Source: Cardiobacterium hominis (GTDB taxonomy: Bacteria; Pseudomonadota; Gammaproteobacteria; Cardiobacteriales; Cardiobacteriaceae). Taken from it: a DNA stretch of 64,000 bases. This document shows positions 1-8,031 of this stretch, in pieces. The stretch lies in contig NZ_LR134365.1 in NCBI RefSeq assembly GCF_900637305.1, positions 518,047-582,046 of the forward strand, read 5' to 3'. Below the pieces are notes generated by a model. It saw nothing but the letters and a program-made list of their open reading frames with translations. It searched no databases and was not told the origin of the DNA. Within the stretch, counting starts at the first letter, position 1. The number at the start of each line of letters is the position of its first letter. The translations under genes were made by a program, and so were the position numbers.

Positions 1-2
1 CG

Positions 3-587
3 CCGAACGACGCCGCACTCGCCCTCGACTACGCCCAAACCAGCCTCTTTGCCCACCCCGACCGCCCGATGCCGCCGGACATCGAAACCATCCTGCGCGC
101 ACAAAGCGGGCAGAATCCGCTCGCCAAAATCCTGCTCGCCGCCGGTTACACCCAAAGCGGCAAAAAAAACCTCGCCGCGCCGCTGTGGGGAGAGCTGCGC
201 CGCGAACTCGCCCCCGAACACCCGCTCTACCGCCTCATCCCCGCCGACAACGACACCCCGAGCGCCAACACCGCAAACGCACCGACCATCACCGTGCACA
301 TCCACCCCGACACCCTGGCGAGCCTGCCGCCCACCGCCCGCCTCTACGTGAGCGCCAGCCTGCCGGGCGAACGCATGCCGCTTGCCGTGCGCGCCACCGC
401 CCCGGCGCTAACGCAAACCCTGCAACTCACCGACCGCGACAGCATGACCGGCGAAAGCCTCGGCAGCCGCCCGCAACTCACCTACCGCGCGATCCTGAGC
501 GCCGACGGTAACGTCAGTGGGCAGCGCCTCGCCGAAAAAGAACACACCGCCAGCGGCAACGCCACCCTCACCCTCGAATTGCCGTAA
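3..587 (+). CDS. ccmI: CcmI, C-terminal part (cut by the window edge)
   Basis: This open frame enters from the left edge and ends at a TAA, giving 194 visible residues. The first part resembles the end of a TPR repeat (ALDYAQTSLFAHPDRPMP), and the rest is a beta-rich periplasmic domain as in the C-terminal half of CcmI/CycH. CcmI holds apocytochrome c for the haem ligation complex during cytochrome c maturation. The assignment rests on this domain pattern and on ccmA lying downstream on the same strand. An AT-rich two-gene insertion now separates the two. The N-terminal membrane part is outside the window. Confidence 0.75.
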   Translation, partial: PNDAALALDYAQTSLFAHPDRPMPPDIETILRAQSGQNPLAKILLAAGYTQSGKKNLAAPLWGELRRELAPEHPLYRLIPADNDTPSANTANAPTITVHIHPDTLASLPPTARLYVSASLPGERMPLAVRATAPALTQTLQLTDRDSMTGESLGSRPQLTYRAILSADGNVSGQRLAEKEHTASGNATLTLELP

Positions 588-729
588 ATAAATCTGGTCT
601 CAATTTAATTGATTTAAATTAAAATATATGCACCGTATAAAATCATTAGTTTTAAAAATAAATTAATGTATCCAAAATGAAAAATGTTTGTCTATATACT
701 AGTGAGACTTAAAATCTTTCATTTGAATA

Positions 730-758
730 TTGATTTTTGGCTCTTAGATATGTATTAT
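730..758 (+). promoter_or_regulatory. Sigma70-type promoter of the ATPase/nuclease cassette
   Basis: TTGATT (730-735) and TATTAT (753-758) are separated by exactly 17 bases and lie 34 bases before the ATPase start codon. The whole interval from 588 to 792 is AT-rich and holds no other gene. The cassette therefore probably has its own transcription start rather than depending on the ccm operon. Confidence 0.5.
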
Positions 759-792
759 CTATGTTATGTATACTATAGCATTTGAGGCTATT

Positions 793-2100
793 ATGAGCAA
801 TGAAAAAATATCTATTAAAAATTTTGGTGGAATGACTTCTTTAGAAGTTGAACTTAGGCAAATTAATATTTTTATTGGCCCTCAAGCGTCAGGAAAGAGT
901 ATCACAGTAAAGCTACTTTTCTTTTTTAAAAATATTCTTTCTGATATAATTGAATCAATATCAGATGGTGAAGATAAAAGAATATTTAAAAATGAGCAGT
1001 TAAAAAAATTCAACGCATATTTCCCTAAAGAATCATGCGGAGAATCCCCTTTTTCAATTTCTTATTATCTAGATGAATTAATAGGAATCTCAATTAATAG
1101 GGATGTCAAAGGTAAATTAAAATTAAAATTCACCAAAAAATTAGATGATATTATTGCACATTTAAAAAATATTTATCGAAAAGCCCAAGATCAAAATTCT
1201 TTAAAAGAAGATGATTATTTCTTTAGAAATCATCTTTTAAAACAAGATTTACAGAAAAATTTATACCTTTTACTCTCAAAAGATGAACAGAAATTTTGTG
1301 GTCGACAATTTTTTATACCTGCAGGCCGTAGTTTTTATGCAAACCTTCAAGCCAACATATTCTCTTTTTTAAGTGCAAACAAAACATTAGATCCCTTTTT
1401 AATTGAATTTGGTTCGATTTACGAGAATTTTAAACACATATTAAATCGAAGAATGGGTAGAATCTTAAAGCCAGATAATAAAGAAGAAAAGAGGCACAAT
1501 GAAATAGAAAAAATAATATCCGATATTTTAAAGTCATCATACCAGAGAGAAAATGACAAAGATTATTTAATACACTTGGATAAAAGAAAAGTTAACCTTG
1601 CTAATGCATCTTCAGGGCAACAAGAAATTTTACCTCTTCTTATAATTTTAGAAACATTATTAAAAAATAGAGTTTCTTTCGGAACAGAGACGGTAACTTT
1701 CTTTATTGAGGAACCAGAGGCTCATTTATTTCCAATAGCACAAAATAAAATTATTAAGCTCTTAGCCAGATTATGTAATAATGAGGAGAGTCGTTATCAG
1801 TTATTTATTACCACACATAGCCCTTATGTGCTAGCATCTTTTAATAATTTATTATTAGCTGGGAATATAATAGATAAAAATGATAAAAATAAAACGTCTA
1901 AAGTATTTGAACATATTCAATCTAGCGAAATTATTTCTATAGATAAAATATCTGCCTACTCATTATCAAATGGAGTATGTAATGATATAATTGATTTAGA
2001 CAGCAATTTAATTAATGCTAAAATTCTTGATTCTGCATCAGAAGATATATCCATAGAATTTGATAAATTATTAGATATAGAGTTTGATACAGAGGCATAA
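793..2100 (+). CDS. AAA/ABC-type ATPase (OLD-like, AAA_15/AAA_21 class)
   Basis: This 435-residue ATPase has Walker A GPQASGKS at residues 29-36, an ABC-type signature around SSGQQE near 272, Walker B FFIEEPEAH near 302-310, and the switch histidine in TTHSPYV near 340. This layout is typical of SMC/OLD-like ATPases of defence modules such as the Gabija, PARIS and RloA types. No Toprim nuclease domain follows the ATPase core. I chose the ATG at 793 because GAGG lies five bases before it; an upstream ATG at 766 has no such site. The DNA is far more AT-rich than the flanking ccm genes, which suggests horizontal transfer. The stop codon directly abuts the ATG of the next gene, so the two are probably co-translated. 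Confidence 0.8.
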   Translation: MSNEKISIKNFGGMTSLEVELRQINIFIGPQASGKSITVKLLFFFKNILSDIIESISDGEDKRIFKNEQLKKFNAYFPKESCGESPFSISYYLDELIGISINRDVKGKLKLKFTKKLDDIIAHLKNIYRKAQDQNSLKEDDYFFRNHLLKQDLQKNLYLLLSKDEQKFCGRQFFIPAGRSFYANLQANIFSFLSANKTLDPFLIEFGSIYENFKHILNRRMGRILKPDNKEEKRHNEIEKIISDILKSSYQRENDKDYLIHLDKRKVNLANASSGQQEILPLLIILETLLKNRVSFGTETVTFFIEEPEAHLFPIAQNKIIKLLARLCNNEESRYQLFITTHSPYVLASFNNLLLAGNIIDKNDKNKTSKVFEHIQSSEIISIDKISAYSLSNGVCNDIIDLDSNLINAKILDSASEDISIEFDKLLDIEFDTEA

Positions 2101-2523
2101 ATGAAAATACCTAATAACTGCATTACTACAACCGCGCAATCTAATATAACGCTAAAAGATAAAGGAAATCCTCAAAAAATTATAATCAAAAATCCTCATT
2201 CGTTCACAATAGAGATTATTAAAGTAGATGGGTGTGCAATAACAGGAAACATTCAACGTTGCGACTATATGTTAAAAATAACTAACCATCCTGATATTCA
2301 AGAGTACTTTATTGAATTTAAAGGAAGTGATTTGTCAAAAGCTTTAGAACAAATTATTAATACTTGCGTTACCTTATCAAATAACAAAGGAACAAAAAAA
2401 GGATTTATTATTTGTAACCGAAGCCCAGAAAACTCTACAGAAAATCAGGTATTAAAGAGAAAAGCGAGGGCGCAAAATATTATCTTAGTTATAAAATCTC
2501 GTGCTTTGGAATATACAATTTGA
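2101..2523 (+). CDS. Small PD-(D/E)XK-like nuclease candidate, partner of the ATPase
   Basis: This 140-residue protein starts immediately after the ATPase stop codon, with AGAGG just upstream inside the ATPase gene. A core Asp55 (RCDYMLKI) is followed by Glu72-Phe-Lys74 in YFIEFKG and by a helix carrying ALEQI. This D...ExK order, with a Q-bearing helix after it, matches the compact catalytic core of PD-(D/E)XK nucleases. I infer that it is the effector of a two-gene ATPase/nuclease module. It is much too short for the DUF4435/Toprim partner of PARIS and lacks helicase motifs like those of GajB. Base composition is as AT-rich as the ATPase. No more specific family is recognised. Confidence 0.6.
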   Translation: MKIPNNCITTTAQSNITLKDKGNPQKIIIKNPHSFTIEIIKVDGCAITGNIQRCDYMLKITNHPDIQEYFIEFKGSDLSKALEQIINTCVTLSNNKGTKKGFIICNRSPENSTENQVLKRKARAQNIILVIKSRALEYTI

Positions 2524-2542
2524 GGAATAAATAAATTAACTC

Positions 2543-3136
2543 ATGACCCTCCTCGAAGCCGACAACCTCACCCTGCTCAAAGGCAGCAGCCTGCTCCTGC
2601 GCCACTACAGCCTGCACATCGCCGCCGGACAAATCCTCCACCTCACCGGCGACAACGGCAGCGGCAAAACCACCCTGCTACAAGCGCTCGCCGGCCTCAT
2701 CACCCCGCAGGGCGGCACCATCCGCCGCCACGCGCCGCACCTCTACCTCGGCCACCGTCCCGGCATCAAAACCACCCTCACCGCGCGCGAAAACCTGCGC
2801 TACGCCGCCCGCCTCTACCACGGCATGCACGGCGCCGGACTGGAAGCGCGCCTTGATGCCGCACTTGCCGCCGTCGCCCTGAACGCCCACGACGACCGAC
2901 AAAGCCGCCACCTCTCCGCCGGGCAGCAGCGCCGCTGCCAACTCGCCCGCCTCTGGCTCGATACCCCGCCGCTGTGGCTGCTCGACGAACCGCTGACCGC
3001 CCTCGATGCCACGACCACCGCTACCCTACTCGCCCACCTCGAACAACACCGACAACACGGCGGCGCCGCCATCATCACCAGCCACCAACCGCTTGACCTA
3101 CCCGTACTGGAAACCCGCCATCTGCTGGGACAATGA
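2543..3136 (+). CDS. ccmA: CcmA, haem exporter ATP-binding subunit
   Basis: The 197-residue ABC ATPase has Walker A GDNGSGKTT at residues 36-44, signature LSAGQQRR near 124-131 and Walker B LWLLDEPLTALD near 143-154. This is the short CcmA size class. CcmA powers the CcmABCD complex, which releases holo-CcmE in cytochrome c maturation. The gene begins 19 bases after the AT-rich cassette; the GAGGAA near 2522 is rather far away to serve as its ribosome site. It is followed directly by a terminator and a convergent gene, so ccmB is not next to it as it usually is. High GC matches the chromosome. Confidence 0.85.
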   Translation: MTLLEADNLTLLKGSSLLLRHYSLHIAAGQILHLTGDNGSGKTTLLQALAGLITPQGGTIRRHAPHLYLGHRPGIKTTLTARENLRYAARLYHGMHGAGLEARLDAALAAVALNAHDDRQSRHLSAGQQRRCQLARLWLDTPPLWLLDEPLTALDATTTATLLAHLEQHRQHGGAAIITSHQPLDLPVLETRHLLGQ

Positions 3137-3154
3137 ACCCGACACACCGCCACA

Positions 3155-3182
3155 AAAAAGCCGCTCAACCGAGCGGCTTTTT
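3155..3182. terminator. Bidirectional rho-independent terminator between ccmA and lpxH
   Basis: GCCGCTC and GAGCGGC form a stem around an AACC loop, with an A-run on the left and a T-run on the right. It can therefore terminate ccmA on the plus strand and lpxH on the minus strand. Confidence 0.85.
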
Positions 3183-3916
3183 CATGCGCCTGCGTTATCG
3201 GGCGCATGGATGATTTCGGCGCTGTTTATCAGCGTGCATGCGCCGTCGGCGTAGCGCAGGATTTCGCCGTGCGGGCGCCAGTCGCCGAGGACGTACACGG
3301 TGTTGCCGTCATCCAGGCGATGCACGGCAGGGCGGTGGGTGTGGCCGTGGATGAGGATGGTCGCGCGGGCGCTGTGCAGGGCGGTGCGGATGGCGGCGGG
3401 GTTGGTGTCGGTGATGCGCGCGGCTTTGCGGCGGGTGCGTGTTTTGCTTTGGGCGCGCAGTTTTTCGGCAATGCGCAGGCGCAGCGCGCGCGGCAGGCGG
3501 TAGTAAAGCCATTGCAGAAGGCGGCAACGCAGGATGCGGCGCAGGCGCTGGTAGCCGCGGTCGTCGCTGCAGAGGAGGTCGCCGTGTTCGAGGAGGACGG
3601 TGCGACCGCCGAGGGTGAGGGTGTGCCGTTCGGGGAGGATGCGCAGGCGTGCGGTTTGGGCGTAGGCGGTGCCGAGGAGGAAGTCGCGGTTGCCGTGCTG
3701 GTAGTACAGCGGGCAAGGCAGCGCGGCGAGGGCGGCGGCGATGCGCTGCTGGTAGGGGGTGGCGAGGTCGTCGCCGAGCCAGTAGTCGTAGAGGTCGCCG
3801 AGGATGTAGATGGCGTCGGCGTCGCGGGCGATGGCGGCGAGGGTTGCAAGGAAGGCCGCGGTGATTTCCGGGCGGTTTTCTGCGAGGTGGATGTCGGCAA
3901 GGAAGTAGGTGGCCAT
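3182..3916 (-). CDS. lpxH: UDP-2,3-diacylglucosamine diphosphatase LpxH
   Basis: The 244-residue metallophosphoesterase carries the full metal-binding set: D8-x-H10, GDLYD at 40-44, GNRD at 75-78, HGD at 111-113 and GHTH near residue 190. LpxH removes UMP from UDP-2,3-diacylglucosamine to give lipid X in lipid A synthesis, at the inner face of the cytoplasmic membrane. The length fits the family. Its stop codon lies at the edge of the shared terminator. The MATYFLADIH start places the first metal motif at the usual distance from the N-terminus. Confidence 0.92.
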   Translation of the reverse strand: MATYFLADIHLAENRPEITAAFLATLAAIARDADAIYILGDLYDYWLGDDLATPYQQRIAAALAALPCPLYYQHGNRDFLLGTAYAQTARLRILPERHTLTLGGRTVLLEHGDLLCSDDRGYQRLRRILRCRLLQWLYYRLPRALRLRIAEKLRAQSKTRTRRKAARITDTNPAAIRTALHSARATILIHGHTHRPAVHRLDDGNTVYVLGDWRPHGEILRYADGACTLINSAEIIHAPDNAGA

Positions 3917-3956
3917 AGGGCAGCCGGGTTATCTCCAGCGCGAAGGCTGCCGGTTT

Positions 3957-4454
3957 TTACGGGACATAGCGGCAGCCGTCACTTGCTTCGGCGATTTCGG
4001 GGATGTTGCCACTGCAATCCCATTGGTAGGCGGCGCTGTCAACGCGCATTTGCAGGCGGACTTCGCCCTGCAAGCCGCTTTCCGGGGTGAAGTGCATGAC
4101 GACGAGCCCGCCCGGCCGTACTTCGACTTCTTGCAGCAGGTCGCTGGGTAGCCAGTCTGGCGGCAAGCCAAGGGCGTCGAGATCTGCCGGGGTTTCGCCG
4201 GTATTGGCGTGGTATTCGGCAATGTAGGTTTTCAGCACGCTGCCCGCGTTTATGGCATGGCGGAGGCGGTCTTTATGCACTGCCGCTGCGGCAGCGGTGT
4301 CTTTTTCTTGCTCGTGCCGCGCCGCGATTTCCCGCGCTTCTTGGCGTTCGTAGCGTTTGTTGAGGTAATCGTAGACGGCGATGCTCAAAAGGGATACGCA
4401 GACGGCGATGCCGATGATGAGCCAAAGCGGCGTGCCGCGGTTATTTTCGTTCAC
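3957..4454 (-). CDS. Membrane-anchored pilin-like protein
   Basis: The 165-residue protein has one N-terminal membrane helix (about residues 10-28), then a charged coiled segment rich in Glu, Arg and Ala, then a globular part. That part has WDCSG and DGCRYVP near the C-terminus, a cysteine pair like the disulfide loop of type IV pilins. The IAEYHANTGETPADL segment also resembles pilin sequences. There is no prepilin cleavage motif (G-F-T-L-x-E), so it is probably not processed as a pilin. It may be a pilin-domain protein anchored in the inner membrane. It lies between lpxH and a cyclophilin on the same strand. Confidence 0.5.
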   Translation of the reverse strand: MNENNRGTPLWLIIGIAVCVSLLSIAVYDYLNKRYERQEAREIAARHEQEKDTAAAAAVHKDRLRHAINAGSVLKTYIAEYHANTGETPADLDALGLPPDWLPSDLLQEVEVRPGGLVVMHFTPESGLQGEVRLQMRVDSAAYQWDCSGNIPEIAEASDGCRYVP

Positions 4455-4505
4455 GGGGGTGCCTGGTAGCGCCCCTGTTGCAGGCGAACAGGGGCGGTGG
4501 GTGGT

Positions 4506-4997
4506 TTACAGGATTTCTGTTTTCTCGATGATGATGTCTTCCACCGGCACGTCGCGGTGCATGCCGCTGCGTCCGGTTTTGACGGCGGCGATTTTATCAA
4601 TCACGTCCAGCCCGGCGACGACTTTGCCGAAGACGGCGTAGCCCCAGCCGGCGTTGGTTTTGCTGGTGTGGTTGAGGTAGCCGTTATCAACGAGGTTGAT
4701 GAAAAACTGCGACGAGGCGCTGTGCGGGTCGCTGGTGCGCGCCATGGAGAGGGTGCCGCGCAGGTTTTTCAGGCCGTTGTCGGCTTCGTTTTCGATCGGC
4801 TCGCGCGTGTCTTTTTCGACCATGCCGGGTTCCATGCCGCCGCCCTGGATGACGAATCCGGGGATGACGCGGTGGAAGATGGTGCCGTTATAGAAGCCGT
4901 CTTCCGCGTATTGCTGGAAGTTTTTCGCGGTGATGGGCGCTTTGTCGAAGTCGAGTTCGATGTCGATGACGCCGTGGTTGGTGGTGAAGCGGATCAT
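4506..4997 (-). CDS. ppiB: Peptidyl-prolyl cis-trans isomerase, cyclophilin type (PpiB-like, cytoplasmic)
   Basis: The 163-residue single-domain cyclophilin has no signal peptide. The catalytic [14 protein letters not shown] segment and the SQFFINL motif are intact. It catalyses proline isomerisation in protein folding. Its start overlaps the stop codon of the upstream cyclophilin by four bases, so the two are translationally coupled. The two proteins are clearly paralogs. Confidence 0.88.
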   Translation of the reverse strand: MIRFTTNHGVIDIELDFDKAPITAKNFQQYAEDGFYNGTIFHRVIPGFVIQGGGMEPGMVEKDTREPIENEADNGLKNLRGTLSMARTSDPHSASSQFFINLVDNGYLNHTSKTNAGWGYAVFGKVVAGLDVIDKIAAVKTGRSGMHRDVPVEDIIIEKTEIL

Positions 4998-5563
4998 TTG
5001 GCTTTTTCCTCTTTGGGTTCAGGCAGGATTTCTACGGTCTGGATGGTGACGGTTTTTTCCGGCACGTCTGCATAGGGCAGGCGGGCGCCGGTTTTGACTT
5101 TGGCGATGGCGTCCACAGTGCTCATGCCGCTCACCACTTTGCCGAAGACGGCGTAACCGTAGGCGTCGGCGCCGCCGGGGTTGAGCGCGTCGTTATCGAC
5201 GAGGTTGATGAAGAATTGCGCCGTCGCCGAGTGCGGGTTGCTGGTGCGCGCCATGGCGATGCTGCCGCGCAGGTTTTTCAGGCCGTTGTGCGCTTCGTTG
5301 GCAATCGGCTCGCGCGTCGGCTTTTCTTTCATGTCGGCGGTGTGGCCGCCGCCCTGGATCATGAAGCCGGGGATGACGCGGTGGAAGATGGTGTCGTTAT
5401 AGAAGCCGTCTTCGGCGTAGCGGCGGAAGTTGGCGACGGTCGCCGGGGCGCGGTCTTCGTCCAGCTCGACGGTGATGTCGCCCATCGAGGTGTGGATGAT
5501 GGCGGTCGGCGTCGCCAGCGCGCTGCCGCCGAGCAGGGCGAGGGTGAAAAGCAGGTTTTTCAT
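4994..5563 (-). CDS. ppiA: Peptidyl-prolyl cis-trans isomerase, cyclophilin type, exported (PpiA-like)
   Basis: The 189-residue cyclophilin begins with a signal peptide ([17 protein letters not shown]) that should send it to the periplasm. [14 protein letters not shown] and AQFFINL are intact. It is the first gene of a two-cyclophilin pair, and the ATGA overlap couples it to the cytoplasmic form. The tail is charged (EPKEEKAK). The start region lies divergent to cysS, so promoters for both directions probably sit in the 58 bases between them. Confidence 0.88.
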   Translation of the reverse strand: MKNLLFTLALLGGSALATPTAIIHTSMGDITVELDEDRAPATVANFRRYAEDGFYNDTIFHRVIPGFMIQGGGHTADMKEKPTREPIANEAHNGLKNLRGSIAMARTSNPHSATAQFFINLVDNDALNPGGADAYGYAVFGKVVSGMSTVDAIAKVKTGARLPYADVPEKTVTIQTVEILPEPKEEKAK

Positions 5564-5621
5564 GGCATTTCAGGGTTGGCTAAGGGGCGGCTATACTAGC
5601 AAAATTTCCCCGGAGAGATTC

Positions 5622-6983
5622 ATGAACGCATTGCAGTTTTACAACAGCCTGACCCGGCAAAAAGAAGCCTTCATCCCACGCGAGCCCGGCAAAATCGGCA
5701 TGTACGTCTGCGGCATGACCGTCTATGACTACTGCCACATCGGCCACGCGCGGGTGATGGTCGTCTTTGACACCATCGCCCGCCACCTGCGCGCGAGCGG
5801 TTACGCGCTCAAATACGTGCGCAATATCACCGACATCGACGACAAAATCATCGCCCGTGCCCATGAAAATGGCGAGCCGATAGACGCCCTCACCGCGCGC
5901 TTCATCACCGCCATGCACGAAGACGAAGCGGCGCTCGGCTGCCAGCGGCCGGACGTTGAGCCGCGCGCGACCGCCGCCGTTTCCGGCATGATTGAACTCG
6001 TGCAAACCCTTATCGCCAAAGGCCACGCCTACGCCGCCGATAACGGCGACGTGTACTACGCCGTGCGCAGCTTCCCCGCCTACGGCAAACTCGCCAACCG
6101 CAGCCTTGATGATCTGCGCGCCGGCGAGCGCATCGCGGTGAACGAAGCCAAAAAAGACCCGCTCGACTTCGTCCTGTGGAAAGCGGCAAAACCCGGCGAA
6201 CCGGCGTGGGACAGCCCCTGGGGCAAAGGCCGCCCCGGCTGGCACATCGAATGCTCGGTGATGGGCGCAGAGACCCTCGGCGAACACTTCGACATCCACG
6301 GTGGCGGCATGGATCTCAAATTCCCGCACCACGAATGCGAAATCGCGCAAAGCGAAGGCGCCTGCGGCCACCCGCACGTCAATTACTGGATACACAACGG
6401 CTTCGTGCAGATTGACAACGAAAAAATGAGCAAATCGCTCGGCAACTTCTTCACCGTGCGCGACGTCCTGAAAAAATACGACGGCGAAACCCTGCGCGCC
6501 TTCATCCTCAGCAGCCACTACCGCGGCCCGCTCAACTACAGCGACGCCGCCCTCGATGAGGCGAAAAAAGCGCTGACCCGCCTCTACAGCGCGCTCGACA
6601 AGGCGCCCGCGGACGGCGCGATGGACGCGGACGCCGTCGCCGCCTTTGACGAGGCGATGAACGACGACTTCAACACCCCGAAAGCCTTTGCCGTCCTCTT
6701 TGACCTCGCGCGGCGCCTCAACAGCGGTGAAACCGCGCTCGCCGCCACCCTGAAAACCCTCAGCGGCCGCCTCGGCCTCTTACAACAAAACCCTGCCGAC
6801 TGGCTCAAAGGCGAAAACAGCGGCTCGCTAAGCGAGGCCGACATCCTCGCCCGTATCCACGCGCGCGCAGAAGCCAAAGCGGCAAAAGACTACGCCCGTG
6901 CCGACGCCATCCGCGCGGAACTCGCCGCGCAGGGCATCATCATCAAAGACACCGCGGGCGGGGTGGAATGGCGGTATGAATAA
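5622..6983 (+). CDS. cysS: Cysteinyl-tRNA synthetase
   Basis: The 453-residue class I synthetase carries the HIGH motif at residues 39-42, the zinc ligand Cys30, and KMSKS at about 268-272. It charges tRNA-Cys in the cytoplasm. The start at 5622 is preceded by GGAGAG and gives the usual [12 protein letters not shown]-terminus; further upstream in-frame codons would run into the divergent promoter region. A possible -10 box TATACT lies at 5592-5597. Confidence 0.96.
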   Translation: MNALQFYNSLTRQKEAFIPREPGKIGMYVCGMTVYDYCHIGHARVMVVFDTIARHLRASGYALKYVRNITDIDDKIIARAHENGEPIDALTARFITAMHEDEAALGCQRPDVEPRATAAVSGMIELVQTLIAKGHAYAADNGDVYYAVRSFPAYGKLANRSLDDLRAGERIAVNEAKKDPLDFVLWKAAKPGEPAWDSPWGKGRPGWHIECSVMGAETLGEHFDIHGGGMDLKFPHHECEIAQSEGACGHPHVNYWIHNGFVQIDNEKMSKSLGNFFTVRDVLKKYDGETLRAFILSSHYRGPLNYSDAALDEAKKALTRLYSALDKAPADGAMDADAVAAFDEAMNDDFNTPKAFAVLFDLARRLNSGETALAATLKTLSGRLGLLQQNPADWLKGENSGSLSEADILARIHARAEAKAAKDYARADAIRAELAAQGIIIKDTAGGVEWRYE

Positions 6984-7014
6984 CACCCTGCCCCCGCACC
7001 CTACAGGAGCTCCC

Positions 7015-7449
7015 ATGCAACTCATCCTCTGGCGGCACGCCAGCGCCAGCCACTACACCGGCTACGACCGCGCGCTTGACCCGGTCGGCCACAAACAGGC
7101 CGAACAGGGCGGACAATGGCTCGCCGCGCACTACCCGGCAACACCCGTTTACACCTCGTCCGCCCTGCGCGCGCAGGAAACCGCCGCGCATTACCCGCAG
7201 CCGGCGCAGGCGTTCAGCGCGCTCAATCCGGGCAAATCCGCCAACGCCATCCTCGATTTTCTGCTGGAAAGCGGCGAAGAACGGCTGATAGCCGTCGGCC
7301 ACCTGCCGTGGATTGGCCAACTGGCGGCGCATCTGCGCGGCGAACACGGCTATTTCCCCTTCAACCACGGCATGATTCTCGTCTTTGACGGCGACACCAG
7401 CGGCTGGCAAATGCGCGCCTCCTTCCAGCCGCAACCGGTCAGCGGCTAA
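7015..7449 (+). CDS. sixA: Phosphohistidine phosphatase SixA
   Basis: The 144-residue histidine phosphatase has LILWRHASAS at the N-terminus (the R-H phosphate pocket) and GHLPWIG later, as in SixA. SixA removes phosphate from histidine on phosphorelay or PTS proteins. AGGAG lies five bases before the ATG at 7015. It follows cysS after 31 bases on the same strand. A man-type PTS lies 12 kb downstream, but nothing in the sequence links the two directly. Confidence 0.85.
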   Translation: MQLILWRHASASHYTGYDRALDPVGHKQAEQGGQWLAAHYPATPVYTSSALRAQETAAHYPQPAQAFSALNPGKSANAILDFLLESGEERLIAVGHLPWIGQLAAHLRGEHGYFPFNHGMILVFDGDTSGWQMRASFQPQPVSG

Positions 7450-7471
7450 CCTGCAATCCCCGGAGTTTCCC

Positions 7472-7948
7472 ATGCGCTTTTTCCCTTTGCTCGCGCTGAG
7501 CGCCATCGCCCCCGCCTTTGCCCTTGAACGCAACGAACTAATCGGCGACTGGTCGTGCAGCACGTCCTACCCGGCACTCTCCGCCCGCCTCGACGAGCAT
7601 TACACCTTCCGCGCCGACGGCAGCGCCGAAAGCGACGGCGTGATGACCTTCTTCCTCAAGGCCGGGCTCCTGCACTACGACGTGCACAGCAAAGACCGCT
7701 GGTCGCTGCAAGACAAAGCGCTCACCATCGACATCGCTGATTACACCATCGCTCGCGCCTTCAAGCCGCGCATGGTCGAGATTCTCGCCGAATCGCCCGA
7801 GCTTACCGCTTATGAAGAAAAGCTGTTTGCCAGCCTCAAGCACGGCGGCGAAAACAACCGCGTCAATCTCACCATCGTCAGTCACGACGGCAAATCGCTG
7901 CACATGCAGGACGGGCATGGCAACGTGAGCGAGTGCCAGCGGATGTAG
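7472..7948 (+). CDS. Exported protein of unknown function
   Basis: This 158-residue protein has a signal peptide (MRFFPLLALSAIAPAFA) and a mature part starting with an IGDWSCS segment and a second cysteine near the end (SECQRM). The mature part looks like a small lipocalin-like or DUF-type beta domain (GDW start, HYTFRADGS). CGGAG stands upstream of the ATG at 7472. I recognise no family. It lies between sixA and the MFS-acyltransferase fusion and may belong to the same transcript. Confidence 0.7.
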   Translation: MRFFPLLALSAIAPAFALERNELIGDWSCSTSYPALSARLDEHYTFRADGSAESDGVMTFFLKAGLLHYDVHSKDRWSLQDKALTIDIADYTIARAFKPRMVEILAESPELTAYEEKLFASLKHGGENNRVNLTIVSHDGKSLHMQDGHGNVSECQRM

Positions 7949-8031
7949 GAACGCCATCGGCAATGGATGAACCCCACACCCGCAGCCGCATTCGGCGATA
8001 ATACCGCCCTCTTCGCCCGCCAAGGAAACCC

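Noticed and set aside
793..2523. PARIS or Gabija as the name for the ATPase cassette
   Set aside because: The ATPase has no Toprim domain and the partner is a 140-residue D-ExK protein, not a DUF4435/Toprim protein or a UvrD-like helicase.
3206..4090. A 294-codon plus-strand open frame opposite lpxH
   Set aside because: All LpxH motifs are on the minus strand; the plus frame is Gly/Val/Ala repeats without domain.
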